Origin: Bugula neritina
Lineage: Eukaryota; Bryozoa; Gymnolaemata; Cheilostomatida; Bugulidae
Length of the DNA: 62,000 nucleotides
Assembly (NCBI GenBank): GCA_964035545.1
Contig: OZ037768.1
Location: 15,655,375-15,717,374, forward strand
Direction of reading: 5' to 3'
Shown: positions 10,809 to 28,518 of the stretch, one piece after another
Numbering within the stretch: position 1 is the first letter of the stretch
How the letters are laid out: the number at the start of each line of letters is the position of its first letter
Notes under the pieces: generated by a model
Told to the model about the DNA's origin: nothing
What the model saw: only the letters and a program-made list of their open reading frames with translations
Databases searched by the model: none
Made by a program: the position numbers and the translations under genes

Positions 10809-11654
10809 ATATATATATATATATATATATATATACTGAAAAAGCTACAAAATCTAGTAAAGTTTAATAATGTTTCTATTACAACTTTTATCTTTTTTAA
10901 AAAACTATGCTCTGTAAGTACGTCTCCTCCTATTTCCCTGTGGCCTTCGCGGCTTGCAATATTTGATTGCAAACTTTTTATATAGCAGTATAGATATTAA
11001 CTTGTAAATATCGTTTTGAGAAGTATGTTGTGCGAATATGCTTTTCAATTTATATGACATTAGGTTAGCTCAGTAAGCATGATTACACCTGAGGCACTAA
11101 AATACCATGACATTTTGCACACTGGCATCTTTTCATACCATCAAATTGCGCAGCAACAAAGGAAGTAGTGCAGTTTTAAGCTTGGCTTCAGTATTCATCT
11201 TTTACTTGTTATTTTGAGCGCTTTTGTATTATTTCAGGAAACAGTCTCCATGTTTAAATAATGTGTGCTGTATATTTTATATATATATATGGAGTGAAAA
11301 TATTTTTTATTTTCCAATATAATGTATTATATATATGATTATTATAAGATTATGCACGTATATATGCAATGCTATGTATAATTTTAATACACATCAATGA
11401 AAAGTCTCTACTCATGGTAGATATATAAGAGATCCACAGATACATTCAGTGTTATTTTCGTTAATTTATATACACAAACAATGATCTATTATCAAAAATT
11501 ATATTATAATATTATTTCACTTAAATACTATTTATTTTGCAATACAGTGTATTGTAATACTGATTTAATAAAAAAAGCACAATATTTTACCATTTTAACT
11601 TCTGTATTCCTTCTTGTTAATAAGTAAATAAGTTTGAATATCCATATTTTGAAT

Positions 11655-11743
<89 letters not shown>
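10809..11743. other. Spacer between inverted hammerhead copies, ending in a long (TA)n
   Basis: A (TA)n run adjoins copy 1 (to about 10834) and another of about 84 bp (11659-11742) adjoins copy 2. The sequence between is AT-rich, with no reverse-transcriptase or endonuclease similarity. Confidence 0.6.
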
Positions 11744-11745
<2 letters not shown>

Positions 11746-11851
11746 CAATCTGTGGACAGCAGTTGTTTCGGGGTTTGTCCCCTAATCAGCACAGAACAGA
11801 GTACTATGGCCCACACCTTCGCAATAGTAGAAACTTATGTTTCTACTAAAG
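11744..11851 (-). mobile_element. Hammerhead-bearing repeat unit, copy 2 (inverted, decayed)
   Basis: On the minus strand this repeats copy 1 from its GCTTTAGTA left end through the ribozyme, and (TA)n flanks both sides. The ribozyme part (11750-11794) keeps stem I (CTGTG/CACAG) and has an improved stem II (GGGG/CCCC). The core reads CTGATTA instead of CTGATGA (11783-11789), so G8 is lost, and one stem III pair is an A-C mismatch. It should not cleave. Confidence 0.7.
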
Positions 11852-11852
11852 C

Positions 11853-11892
<40 letters not shown>
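11852..11892. repeat. (TA)n microsatellite
   Basis: A TA run with a single ACATA break, adjoining the right side of hammerhead copy 2. Confidence 0.9.
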
Positions 11893-13060
11893 GTAAATTT
11901 ATATGTAAATTTTTATATAAAAAAACCTTGCAGCATCACATCTTTATATAAAATTTCAGCTATTTCAATACACATGTCTTTATACATACCCAAAGGTACT
12001 CAATTCACACTAAAAGCTTATTTGCAAATTCGAATATAATAATTTATTGAGCCTACAATCAGTGATTTTTGTTGTCTAAATCATTGACCAGCATGCCACA
12101 TTGCAATAGCATTGACCTAGAGAACAACTGTTATGTTTTGTTTCCTGTCTGAGACGAAAGTTTACTGTCAACAGATTTCTAAAGCTTGAAAAGAGCACAA
12201 TTGACCTCCTCCGAGATGACCGGATTGTGGTATAAAGCAAAAGTCTGTGGGAATAATTTTTACAAACAGCAGCTGCTTCTAACACATTATTTATTTTATA
12301 AGAAGTATAGAATATCTGCCAACCCATTGTACTGAAATATCTGAAGAGGAAGCATTTGACGGCTCATGTCTCAAAGAAAAATGTTACTTAAGATTCTCAT
12401 GGGTATTTATCCAGCTTCTACTTATGCTTGCTGTAGCAAAAAGAGTCATTAAATGATTTCAAACTCATATTGCATTTCTGTAAAATGATAAAAAGTAATA
12501 AAAATTTTAAGATTTGCATTAAATAACAAAATATGTTTAGGTTAGTACGATGAAGCGAAAAAGACTAACAAAACATTATTAGTTAATCGCTTTTAACATG
12601 TTGACATTGCGAAAATGCAGAAATGCAGAAGCTCCCAATATGATTTTTAGTGAAGTCTATTAATATAATCATCTAACTTTTTCAGTTTTGTTTAATTATA
12701 GTCACAAAGTTGACTAAAACATTATTTATGTGAAACTAAAATAAATAAATAAGCTAATTTTATTTAACAAATTGCAATGTGTGTTTTATGGCAAAAAAGA
12801 AAAACACTACTTTGGAGTTTTTGTTTTTATATCTTTAACGGGTATAAATATAATCAGCTCTGCAGGGGATCAATCAAAATTTGAAAAAATATAGGCTACT
12901 TTTAGACTATATTAATCTTGTATTTAGCTCATTTCTTTCACTTTCAGTGACCTAGGGCTATAAATACAGCAGCATTGTTAATGCTTTTTTGTTTAAATGG
13001 ATAAGAATATATACAGCACTGAACAATCAAGTTTTATTTAAACAACTATTTGTTTTTTAA
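11893..13060. other. AT-rich stretch without recognised features
   Basis: No gene was recognised. An 83-codon minus-strand frame at 12076-12327 has no ATG-supported start or family resemblance. Confidence 0.4.
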
Positions 13061-13285
13061 GCAGTCGTGGTCTAGGGGTTAGAGTGTTTGCTTAGTGAAC
13101 AGGAAGCCATGGGTTCGAACTCCGACAAAGGCCATTGGTGATGTTAGGAAGAGCACCTAGTCATAATTGCTCCTGTGCCTCATCTGAACAGGTCCTTAGC
13201 CCGTTCTAACAAAAACCCTTTTTATCAGGGGCTTTGTCACAGACAAAGTGCCTATAAACCTGCGGGAGTTCTTTTTTTTTACTTT
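13061..13285 (+). mobile_element. tRNA-derived SINE
   Basis: The 5' part has RNA polymerase III promoter boxes in tRNA spacing: an A-box-like TGGTCTAGGGGTTA near 13069 and a B box GGTTCGAACTCC at 13112-13123. A non-tRNA body follows (CATTGGTGATGTTAGGAAGAG and onward), then a tail CAGGGGCTTTGTCACAG, and the element ends in a T-rich run at about 13273-13285. The tRNA head does not fold into a full cloverleaf gene, and no intact anticodon arm was found. A second, 3'-only copy lies at 18490-18545. Confidence 0.75.
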
Positions 13286-14220
13286 TTAAGTTACTGTCTA
13301 TCAGGGATGTGGCCAAATCATTGAAACGTGCATTTTTTGATGCTTTACATTTTTAAAGTGAAGTGTTCTGCTAAAATAAAAAAGCTGCAGTTGCATACTC
13401 ATATATACAGTTTTATTTTAATATTGAATACAATAACCGCACCAAATAGCTCCGATGATTAGTTGCTATGTTGTGTAAGTGTGTTTACATAGTACAGCTG
13501 TTGTTGGTCATGTGCACAGTGACTGCTGTGTATAGCATACAGCCACTGTGTCTGTTATCACTGAGTCAGTTTAATCAATGATATAATATACATTATGCTC
13601 AAGGAACAACATGGTGTTTCTTAGTTAACTTGTATCCTTGCTTATGATTTGATTTTCAAATAATGAAAGCACGTAATTATAGTCTCAGAAATAAAAAGTG
13701 AACGGTGGCGATATAAGTAAGCTCTGCCATTCTGTTACAATAGAAACAAGACTCATCCTTGCCAAAGTTATATCTGCTTATGAACTCTTTATCCAGTTCA
13801 ACCTCCTGGCTACTATGGTTATTTTACAAGTACTTTTCAGAATAAAAATGGGGTTCTAATCTGTATAGCAGAGAATGTATGTTATATAACAAACCATCAC
13901 TGTATATATACCAGCTATAAGCAAAATTATTAGTAATTATTGTTAACAATTAGTAGGTGAAACGCAAACCAGAATTTTTATAGATTAATGAAAGAAAGCA
14001 TTTCATAATTTTTAGTTTACTAAGTGGAATTAGCACATATCTTGCTATGTAGCTTGATTGTGAAATATGTGAAGATTTTTACAACAATTTCCAATAGTTT
14101 AGAATATTTTTCTCAGTATTGTTTGAAAAGGTAGATTTGAAGTTTAACTGTATAGGGCTCAAATCTAAGTTATTAAATTAGATTAACGACAGTTTTATTA
14201 AATGTAGTAAGAACTATAGC
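13286..14220. other. AT-rich stretch without recognised features
   Basis: Nothing recognised between the SINE and the long compound microsatellite. Confidence 0.4.
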
Positions 14221-18475
<4,255 letters not shown>

Positions 18476-18559
18476 TTACCTTGTCATATATACTCAGGCA
18501 AGTTTATAGTCACCATCTCTGTGAGGAAGCCCCTGATGGAAGGAGTTACCTTGTCATAT
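18476..18559 (-). mobile_element. 5'-truncated SINE copy with 14-bp target duplication
   Basis: The 56 bases at 18490-18545 match, on the minus strand, the 3' tail of the SINE at 13061-13285 (ATCAGGGGCT...TCACAG...CTATAAAC-TGC-GAG). The direct repeat TTACCTTGTCATAT flanks it at 18476-18489 and 18546-18559. Truncation at the 5' end plus a 14-base duplication is the signature of target-primed reverse transcription. Confidence 0.75.
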
Positions 18560-20774
18560 GTTTTATATAAATAATGTATAAAAATTGTATTGATCAATTA
18601 TTGAAATTATTTAAGTAAAATAATACATAACAATGGGTCTGAAAATTAGAGAATCTGCTAGTGGAATAAATAGCATGTTATAATGACGAGAAAATATTGT
18701 GAAATGACATGATGTAAATTGGTAAATAAAATTTGGTTTTTTATGTAAGGAAATCTTCACTCCAAAAACTGTTGTGCTTTAAAACTGCATTTGGTATTTA
18801 AAACATTGTCTAACTGATTATAGAAGCAATTCAATTTAATTGAATAAACTAGAAGACTATTTGCTGACAGGTGCACCTGCAATAAGTCTAGTTCATCTGT
18901 CTGACTTTGCTTGGCTGACACAAAAGTAGCTTCAGCAAAATAAGGTGAAAATTGTTTGAACACTTTTACAGTGATAATGAAATGTTTAAATTAATTAGTT
19001 GCTGTTATTCCCCTGAAATTAATCCAATGATAGAAGCATACTATTATCACAATTAAAACTTCTAATGCAACTACAGTAAAAATAAAACAGAAATCTTTAC
19101 AAAGTAGCTTTACCACATTCAGTTCAGCTTTGAACAAAACATATTACAAAGTTAGTTATATGTTGCAGGTTTTAATATCTGCACTCACTTTCTGTACAAT
19201 ACCTATAAAATTATAAATACATGCCCTGTAATAATGACATTCAAGTCTGGGCTAGCTTTGTACTAATGGATACAGGTTAATGAGTCAACTGATGATATTT
19301 AGGCTACTGCAACTGCACTCGAAAAGTTGGCATTAATGAGTATTTAAGCATTATTATTAACGAATTAATAAGTTTAATTGTAGAATGCAAACATCAACTG
19401 TCTAAAGCTTCAAGAATGACACTTCAGATAGCAAAAAACATAGGCTATTCCATTTGTAACCAGCCATTTATACAACACGAACTGGCTGGTATAGAGTAAC
19501 TGCTACGGTAGCACACCTGCAAACATTTATTTAAAGTTCATATTTGCAACAAAACTAATTGAAAGTAAAATAGTGTTATGTGGAGGATAAATCGATAGTA
19601 ATTAGTTTGGCCGTACAATAGAAATATGATATAAATAAATGCGTTATATAAATAGATATCAAGTTACCCTGAATTTTGTTAATACCAACATTAATTAGCT
19701 GTAAAATTATTAAGAACAAAAGATTTAACTCATTAGAGGTTAATTAAAGATCGACTTGTATTGATGAGAAAATTGGCTCAAATACGAGAAAATATCGATG
19801 ATGTATTGATCTAGCTGTTCTCAACTCAAAGGATTTTACGTGCTCACAAGATAAGATGTTTATTAGCTGGTCTCACATTATTGAACCAGTGAAATGTCAA
19901 CAAATATGAACAATGGAATCACATGGGTCCAAGAGTTTATCAATAATTTTTTTTCATGTTGCACAATGCTAGCTTTGCCTCTTATACTTTTACTATGCTT
20001 TTATAGCTAACAAAAATTTTCTTGACTATCACTAGCAGCAAATATGCCTGAGCCAATTTTACACATCAATCGATTTCAATAGAAATCACTGCTACATAGC
20101 TGTCATTGAGCGTTTCAAAAACAAAGTACACACAACTGGAGAGAAGAGCTGTCCATTGACATACTGTAACATAATGTGCTTTTTTCACAAAAGAAGGCTA
20201 TAAGATAAAAGAGAAAGACTGACAATAAGTGAGACAGATTATTGAATTTACTTCTGCCTATATTATATAAATCGTTGAGTGCCTTTTATCCATTTATGTT
20301 CATAAATGCAAATAAAAAATATAAACAGCTCAACACATAATCAGTGTGCTAGCTAGATTTTTATACACCTATAAAAAAAAGGCTTAGACAACTATCAATG
20401 TAATCTAGATAATATTATCAAGTTTAAGTTTTATAGTTTGTATCAATAATTTGAACAACAATATACTTCTATTTATTGCCAGAATGCTAATAATTTTATG
20501 TGGCAATGAGGGAAAATAACTTTTCTCTGAAAAAACAAGTTTACATTTATCAGTTGCTATCCTTACTCCAACACGAGAGGAAGCAGTAATTTGTAGTAAT
20601 CAGTTTAGGCAAAATGTTGAGTTTATTATCTAGTGTCCTTACGCATTTACTATCGCATTCTAAAATTACCAATTTATGTTCAAAAATGTGCATTCCTGTT
20701 GATGGGAGGGAAATTCTGTCTGAAGCTTGCTGTTTGTTATTTAGAGTTGTATGCTCACCTAAAATTTTATTAGG
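18560..20774. other. AT-rich intergenic stretch
   Basis: No gene, RNA or repeat recognised. A 68-codon minus-strand frame (18757-18963) shows no family resemblance. Confidence 0.4.
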
Positions 20775-20965
20775 TATTGTGTGTGTTGTGTGTGTTGTGT
20801 GTGTTGTGTGTGTTGTGTGTGTTGGTGTGTGTGTGTGTGTGTGTGTTGTGTGTGTGTATTGTGTGTGTGTTGTGTGTGTGTATTGTGTGTGTGTTGTGTG
20901 TGTGTGTTGTGTGTGTGTGTTGTGTGTGTGTGTGTATTGTGTGTGTTGTGTGTGTTGTGTGTGCT
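20775..20965. repeat. (GT)n-type microsatellite with TTG and ATT interruptions
   Basis: The left end is GTGTGTTGT units and the middle GT runs are broken by GTATT, so several higher-order periods coexist. Cys/Val-rich frames across it are not genes. Confidence 0.95.
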
Positions 20966-23038
20966 CGCGCGTGAACTAAGATAATGAAAATTTACTAGCT
21001 AAAATTGTAATGCCCACTTAATATATATGTTCACTAAATAATAAATAAAATATTTGCCAGCACTTTTAAGTAGTAACTAGCCAAGAGATAGCTGCTGAGA
21101 AAGTCAATGCTGGATTTTGCAGACTACTTGGAAATGCAGATCGGTAGGAAATATACTGCTTTCATAATATTTGACACTAATATGTATTAATGAGAAATGT
21201 TATATTTAATTAATGTGAATAATATGGCAAAGATACTCCTGGCATAGTTGGAACCTTTAAATCTCACAGTAATGCTGCAAATCTTTCCCAATTATAAACT
21301 TTCATGCAATTCTTTCACTTGCATTGTCTTCTTTTTCCTGTTTTCAGACTACACTCAAGAATGCTTGCATTGCAGTAGTAAATATGGTCTGCTAGAAATA
21401 GTATAAAGATATGTTTTGAAAAAATGGATATGTTGTTACTTGATAAACTGAGGCAATTTCTAATAGGTAATTGTATTCTACAAAAATATTTAGAAATGAG
21501 CTTCAGCTGGCTACATGAAGCTTACTTGTTAAACAAACTGAAGTTTGCCATGCAAGGCATTATATAGACAATCAGAGCTGCCATGATTTCTGCCATAACA
21601 AACTAAGACTCAGCAAAGCAAATCTCTGTATTAGTTTCCCTGTTGTCTTGTGGTTGGAAGTAGACAAACAAATAACATCCATTCTCCAACTATTTTTTGT
21701 CTTGAAAGAAAAATATTAATTTTGCATATGCGTTAGACAAGAAGGCATATTAAAGATGAATTGAACTGGGCTCAACCTGCCCTGTCACAGTAATTCTCAG
21801 TTGATTAGACAAAATGCCAGATAACCACACAGCTGTTACACCCAGAAATAAAGATGTTGCATCTATTCACATTATTATATTGTATTTTCTAAATTTGTTT
21901 GCTGTAAATAAATGAGATGGGTCTCAAATCATCAGACCTAGACAAGCTAGCTCCAATAACAAAACTGATGTGAAGTATATATTTACAAGGTAGATTAGAA
22001 AGCTGGTCTGAAGTAAAGAAGTTGCTAGACATTAGATAAGAGAAAGACTTGCCGCACTTTGTAGGCATGCAACAGTTTTATATCATTCAACAAACATTAC
22101 AGGGTAGAATCCTTTCAAAGAAGCCGATCATCTCCCTCTCATATAATAATGGCTGTTTTGCTTGTAGAGTTAATATTGCAACAATAAATAACATTTATCG
22201 TCTAAATTATACTATTGTGTTCAGTTTCTAACTGACTTGCAACCTTATTATACAAACATTGTAAATTATATGCAATATCTCTGAAAAGCAGAAATTTGAT
22301 GTAAATAATTCTGGACTACTTCAGTTCCTTTTTGACTTTTTCATTGTTAATATAAACACTTTATTGCAAAGTTTAGAGTATTGTTGAATAGAGGAAAGTA
22401 TAAGAACTCATAGAGAGACGCCTGTTCTCCTATAGCTGCGTTATAAAGCTATACACACCAAAAAATACCCTGTATATAAACTAAACTTGTTGGTTATAAA
22501 TAATTATGTTGTGTTATGATATAATATTTTACTTTAATATTGAAATGAGATTCAGCTAGCATGCGTAGCATCAATTCTAGAACCAACTAACAATGATACG
22601 AATTTACAGGCTAGCAAAATAGGTTGATATGTTCTTTGAATGATGGCTGAGGCAACGCGCTGGCATTGAAACCTACTGCTTAAGCTCCACCCACTGGTGA
22701 TAGCATCTAGTGCCATTATAATAGAGGCAAGTATTATACTGCTCGCTTCGAACACAATAACTCCTCTGCATTATATACACAAATGTAACCTTCACAAATG
22801 AATATTTTCTAACTGGACTTCAACGAGGCATTACCAATCCGGGCAGCTTGTATTATACCTAACTTATTCTATAGATGCAATTCACTCTTCTATTTGATTT
22901 CTACAAGATAAATGAGAACAGTTTAGGAAAATTATTAATATATCTGATTTTGTTTTCTATTGCTCTTCTTGGTTGGATTTAGACTATCTAAGCTTAAGGA
23001 GACAAACACCATTCAAAGAACCACCTTTACCTGACTAC
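20966..23038. other. Upstream region of Lhx1/5
   Basis: Sequence 5' of the Lhx1/5 start codon. It must hold the 5' UTR and proximal promoter unless a distant non-coding first exon exists. The reading frame of exon 1 is open back to a TGA at 22913-22915 without an ATG. A somewhat GC-richer patch at about 22640-22710 (GGCAACGCGCTGG) stands out. No clear TATA or initiator pair could be fixed. Confidence 0.4.
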
Positions 23039-23214
23039 ATGATGGTCGTCACTTGTGCTGGCTGTGAAAAACCTATATTAGACAGGTTTCTCAGTAATGT
23101 GTTGGACAGATCATGGCATACAGGTTGCGTAACTTGCATAGAGTGTAAAACTCCTTTGATTGAGAAATGTTTTTCTAGGGACAACAAACTATACTGCAGA
23201 AAAGACTTTTTTCG
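23039..23214 (+). CDS. Lhx1/5: Lhx1/5 coding exon 1 (LIM1 domain)
   Basis: Encodes the first zinc-binding LIM domain, including [21 protein letters not shown] gtgagt donor interrupts the last Arg codon (CG|A). The exon likely extends 5' as untranslated sequence. Confidence 0.93.
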
Positions 23215-26200
23215 GTGAGTAGCATTCATAAATTATATAAATGAGTAAATTATATAGTAGTAATAACTGCTTGGTAGAAATCAAGAAGATGTTTCTCTAG
23301 CAGATACTGTGGGTATGAATAATAACGTTGAGAAATTGTAAATATTTCAATAATGAAAATAAGTACTTAGCACATTTTATTTGCTCTATTTGAAAGTTTT
23401 AACTGTTAATGTTACCTTGACACATATCTTCATATTAAAAAAGTGTGATTGCTATGCTGAAGATGGCAAGATTGCAAGACATGCTTTGCTATCACTAATA
23501 AATTATATTAGCCAGAGGGCTACTGAAATATCTCTAATATACCTTTTTATCATGAAACTTTTTAATACCAAAATAGCGAAATATGAAACAAAGCTTGGAG
23601 ACAAAATTAGGTTGATCACACTATTAATTGAAATGTTAGTGGCAAGTTTAGGTTAGAAATTTATCTTCCTTGCATGTTTATTCTTTTATTGTGGTGCAGC
23701 ATTGGCTGTTTTGATGCTGCGTTACTGCTAATATCAAATTCATTTTTCTTACCATGAAACGTTTGCTGCCAGCCAGCTTGAAAATCTATCTAATTGTACT
23801 TTTTAGACTACCAGAGTTAAACATATACCTCTCATCGTTTAGTCCTGACTTCTGAATCAGAACTTTTTGTATTACAAATAAAGTTTGCTTGAAATAGAAA
23901 TGCCAAAAACTGGCTATATAGTCATAATTTCAACATTAAAAACACTCCCATAGAATTTTCATAATGCAGCATAATAGTTTGAAAACCGCAACTTATCAGC
24001 ACAAAAGAATCTTAATTTCAATAACATTCTTAGTTTACTAGCAAAATTGATGATATTTTGGTTTTGCTTGAAAGAACACTAGCAAAGTTACGCAACTACA
24101 ATCTAATTGTTTATCATAACATATTTACACGGCTAGTGTAAGCTCTAATTTTTGAAAATGTTTATTTGGAGTTTGAATATAGTCAGTTCAATATTTAACA
24201 AAAAATTACAGTTGAGAAATTTTAAATAGCTTTTTATTTTTGAAAGTAATTTTTTCGTAAAAAGGAATCTAACAGTCGAGTGAACAAAATCAACAAAATT
24301 TTAAAATAGACATATGAAGCCAGCTCATCTGTTATTCCAACATTTGCCTAGCATATGTATGAAAGTTTAGTAGATACAGGTATTAGGATTTATGTATTTC
24401 AACTAAATTTGCCTTAGCAAGAGGAGTATTGTGAGCCCACGAAATAATTTGAATAAAATTTAAATAATGAAACTGATTAGTTGACTAAAATGACAAAATT
24501 GAATCATTCTGACAGAAGTTTGCATTAATTTGTTGCATCAACTTATTGCACACAGCTAGTGCAGTACTCCGTTCCCACAATGGCTTTGTAGGTATAGTCA
24601 TTATATTATTGGGCTAAAATCCTCTTGCTTGTCGCATAACTGGTAGCACATAATTGTAATAAGCTTTTTTATTAGTATTGACAATATTATTATCTAATTA
24701 GTTAATATAGAAACTTAGTTCCCAAGCTTTTTTATGATTATTATTCTGTGTAGTCCAAGTAAATATACATAGCTAGATACAAAATCTGTGTTGGAAGGAC
24801 AAAAAGATATTTGGTCATAATCATAACTGTAAGCAAAATAATATTTTTTTAAACTTTACTTGTGCGCAAATGTGTTATTTTTCAACCATGGTTCCTCATT
24901 AGGTGTAGAAATTTAGATTATTGATTTGTAAGGTTTATTTGATAATAAAATTTCATTACAACTGCTTTATCTCACATGTGGACAACTTTCTTGGCTGCAG
25001 ATATTTACTAAAGCTAGTAGCTCTGTTGGAAAAACCTGAGATTTTACACTCATCTCACAATCTGCTGAATATATACTGTGAAATTAGTTCATTTCAATTA
25101 CCTCCATCCAAATTTGCTTTTGGTTTTGTCTTTTTAGCTTTTGACATATATTTTACGTAATGCTTGAAACCATGCATGGTTCATGTTACAAAAATAGAAA
25201 CTAGAGTACATTATATAGCTTTAAAAAATTATAATTGAAAGGTTGATCTAACTTCTAGTTTGTACTATGATACAATTGTAATTTATTTCTAACAAGTTTC
25301 GTTTACAGATTTTTGCAATTTGCACTATAGCTTAGCACAAAGGGAGTCGCAGCTGCTACAAATTGGCTAACTGAATAATATTACTTTCCCATACGTGTGC
25401 TAAATTTCGATAATTTGCATTTCTGTTCAGTGAATACTTTGGTGTGCAACAAATGGGACATTGTATTTAATTTAGTCTCTTATATTTCATCAAATCTCAG
25501 GTGAGACTGCCTACTATAAAATAGCTAGCAGGCTTCCCCTTGTCTTTATTTGTGTTCAAAAACTTTACAATAAATGGATCATGTCTAAAACAACAGCTTT
25601 TACAGCTTCATATCTATGAATATTTAACAATACATTCACGCAAATAAAAATATGTCTTAAGCATTTTGCTTGAGTTTTATGTTATGATGGAAAACAAAAC
25701 TCAGAGCATCAGCATAATAGAATAGAAGTTATTTAGAGACAGTAACCAGCTTTAAATAATAGCCCAATGTCTTGATCATTTTTGTATGCATTTGCTTCAT
25801 TATTTTGACATCTGAACCATACAGCTAACAGTTGGTGTCTTTGAAATGCAGCACCCCACTGAATCATGCTAAGGTTGTGTACACATTGTGACTTATCACC
25901 TAGTCTCTGCACTGGAATCAGCATTTCATGTAATTTAGCTCAGTTTCAGCCAGTAGCATTTTCATTGGGGTTTCAAAATTACAACTTAGCTAAAAACTGA
26001 TTGCAACTAAAAATATTCTATAACTTTTTTTGAATAACGTAATATTAGTGCCTTGTTAAGCAAGTACAATTAAGTTTGAGTTTGAGAAACATCAATCTTG
26101 GGAAAGTTTGGGAAGGCTTATTTGTAACAAAAGCTTTGGAAACTTTCAAATGGGAAATAGTTCGAAATAACACACCATACTATCCTAAGCAGGCGATTTA

Positions 26201-28469
26201 CTTAGTATTCTGTTATATGAGAAATCAAAAAAATAGTTACTTTATACATTTCTTAATTTACTGGTATAAAATACATTGAAAAAAAACACAGCTAATATAT
26301 TCCCAAATTTTACTTAGTAAGAATAATTGTCTATAACAAGATTGTAAAGCCAAAGTTTATAAGTATGAAAGTTATAAAATATATATTAAACTCTATGTAA
26401 CACTTATAGGCCAAAACTAGAACTGCATCTTTACATAAATACATTGGTGATATTTTTGTATTGTGATTATAGACAATATGGCACAAAATGTGCAGGATGC
26501 AATGAAGGAATCTCGCAGAACGAATTAGTTAGAAAAGCCAAAGACCAAGTCTACCATTTGAAGTGTTTTATATGTCTGACATGCCAGAAACAACTTTCCA
26601 CTGGAGAAGAGCTTTATATTTTGCCTAATCACAAATTTCTATGTAAATCTGACTATTTGAACAGCAAAAGTAAAGAAGGTATTTATAAATTTCTATAAAT
26701 ATTTTTGTAGCTACATATCTAATAGCTTCATGAACCAATATAAACTTATTTTAAGGGTTGACAATGCATATTTCATTATTAAATTATTTAATTACATGCT
26801 ATTTATACAAATTTTACAATTCATAATCTGTAACAGGTGGTCTATCAACATTCTTAAGATTTTGCATAGCATTTCAGGCAATCATTTTGAAATTGATGAA
26901 TTGAACCTTATACTTATTGACAAAACTCAGGCAAATAATATTTTTTAGGTTTTTTGCTATAACACTGCAAAACAAATAAAGCATGGGTATTTTTAGAGTG
27001 GTGTCCTGTACCTTATCAAAATTTTGATAATAGTTAAAGTTTTTGGTTCATAGATTGTACAGTAGAGCGTATAGACTATTCAATCATACATGAGTATGAT
27101 ATTCTTGTTTGTGAGCTCAAAATATTGTGTGTTGAATAGCATTCGGAAGTAACACATGCTATTGAGGGTCACTTGACACTTCCTATTGCTGGAAACATAA
27201 CACCTTCTCTCTGCTTTTCTCTTTACCTTCTCTCTTTCATCACAAGCTTACTGCAATCAGTTTCTTTCTACAGCTCGTAAAATACTAATAAAAAATACAC
27301 AATTTTTTGAAAAACTAGTGAAGAGAATTTTAAAAAAGTGTGGCATATTTTATTGCTGAGTTCTTGCTTGTGTGGCTTAAGTATTCTCAGCCTAAATAAC
27401 ACAGAAACACCCATTGAGTGTGGTGCTAGATAAATATTTAATCATATTCCAGTAGGTATATATATTACTTGATACTCAATACTAAATAGATAATCCAATA
27501 GTGGCTTTTATGCATCCAGTGAACTACAGCCACGGTAATCACACCCAACCTGTATCTGCTTTTGTATCAACTCTGCAATATTTAGACAAACTATTTATTT
27601 ATTGTGTATCATCAAATATTCTCTGCTCTGACTCAAACAATTCTTAAATCAATCTATTGGTTTTTTCTAACCATATTCGCCATTAAACTTCTAGGCATTT
27701 TTAAAATCTATACATTTGCACACATTTAAATCAGTGAAACTCATAACAATATTTTATCAATAACATTTGACAGCTTCATTGAAACAGCAACATTATAAAA
27801 TGTTTGCCTTTGGCAAAGTAATGCAAATAGTATTTTAGTTTTTTGCCACTATTTATGTTTGCCGTATTAGTCATATTCACTCAAAAAAGTTTTAATCATC
27901 AACTTCATGACTACGAAAACTTTTTGGAAGATTTTATGCTAGTTAATTATATATTTATCTTCTTTATACTAAATATAACTTATCTTTGACTGAATAATCT
28001 TGCAGTTACTTATATTTGGTCGAAAATACTATTTTGTAGGATCATCTACTTCAGACCTAGAGGACATTGATGAATCAGCATTTGAAAATGAAACGATGGA
28101 AGCAATCTCAGAAGCTGGTGATATTTCTGATAAAGAACAGAGTTTTGATGGAGATACTATTACATCACCCCAAACTGAAGATGGGTGTAAAGATGCTGGG
28201 CATGAAATACATAGCAACAATAACCACGAACTCATGAATTGTAATAATTCAAGCAGTGATAAAGATGAAAGTAACTCTGTAGATGATGTTAATGGTAATA
28301 AAAGAAGAGGTCCAAGAACAACAATCAAGGCAAAACAGTTAGAAGTATTAAAGTCAGCATTCACCACTACACCAAAACCCACCAGGCATATCCGTGAGCA
28401 ATTAGCAGCAGAGACTGGTCTAAACATGAGAGTGATACAAGTAGGCAATCACACTATGTCGTCAACATA

Positions 28470-28518
<49 letters not shown>

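Noticed and set aside
13061-13130. Possible tRNA gene
   Set aside because: A and B boxes are present but the cloverleaf arms do not pair, and a repeat body and tail follow. It is a SINE head.
20614-20984. 121-codon Cys/Val-rich frame
   Set aside because: More than half is the GT microsatellite, and the rest resembles no family.
22973-23038. N-terminal extension of Lhx1/5 (22 residues before the ATG)
   Set aside because: That frame begins on TTG. The first in-frame ATG is at 23039, directly before the LIM1 domain as in other Lhx1/5 proteins.
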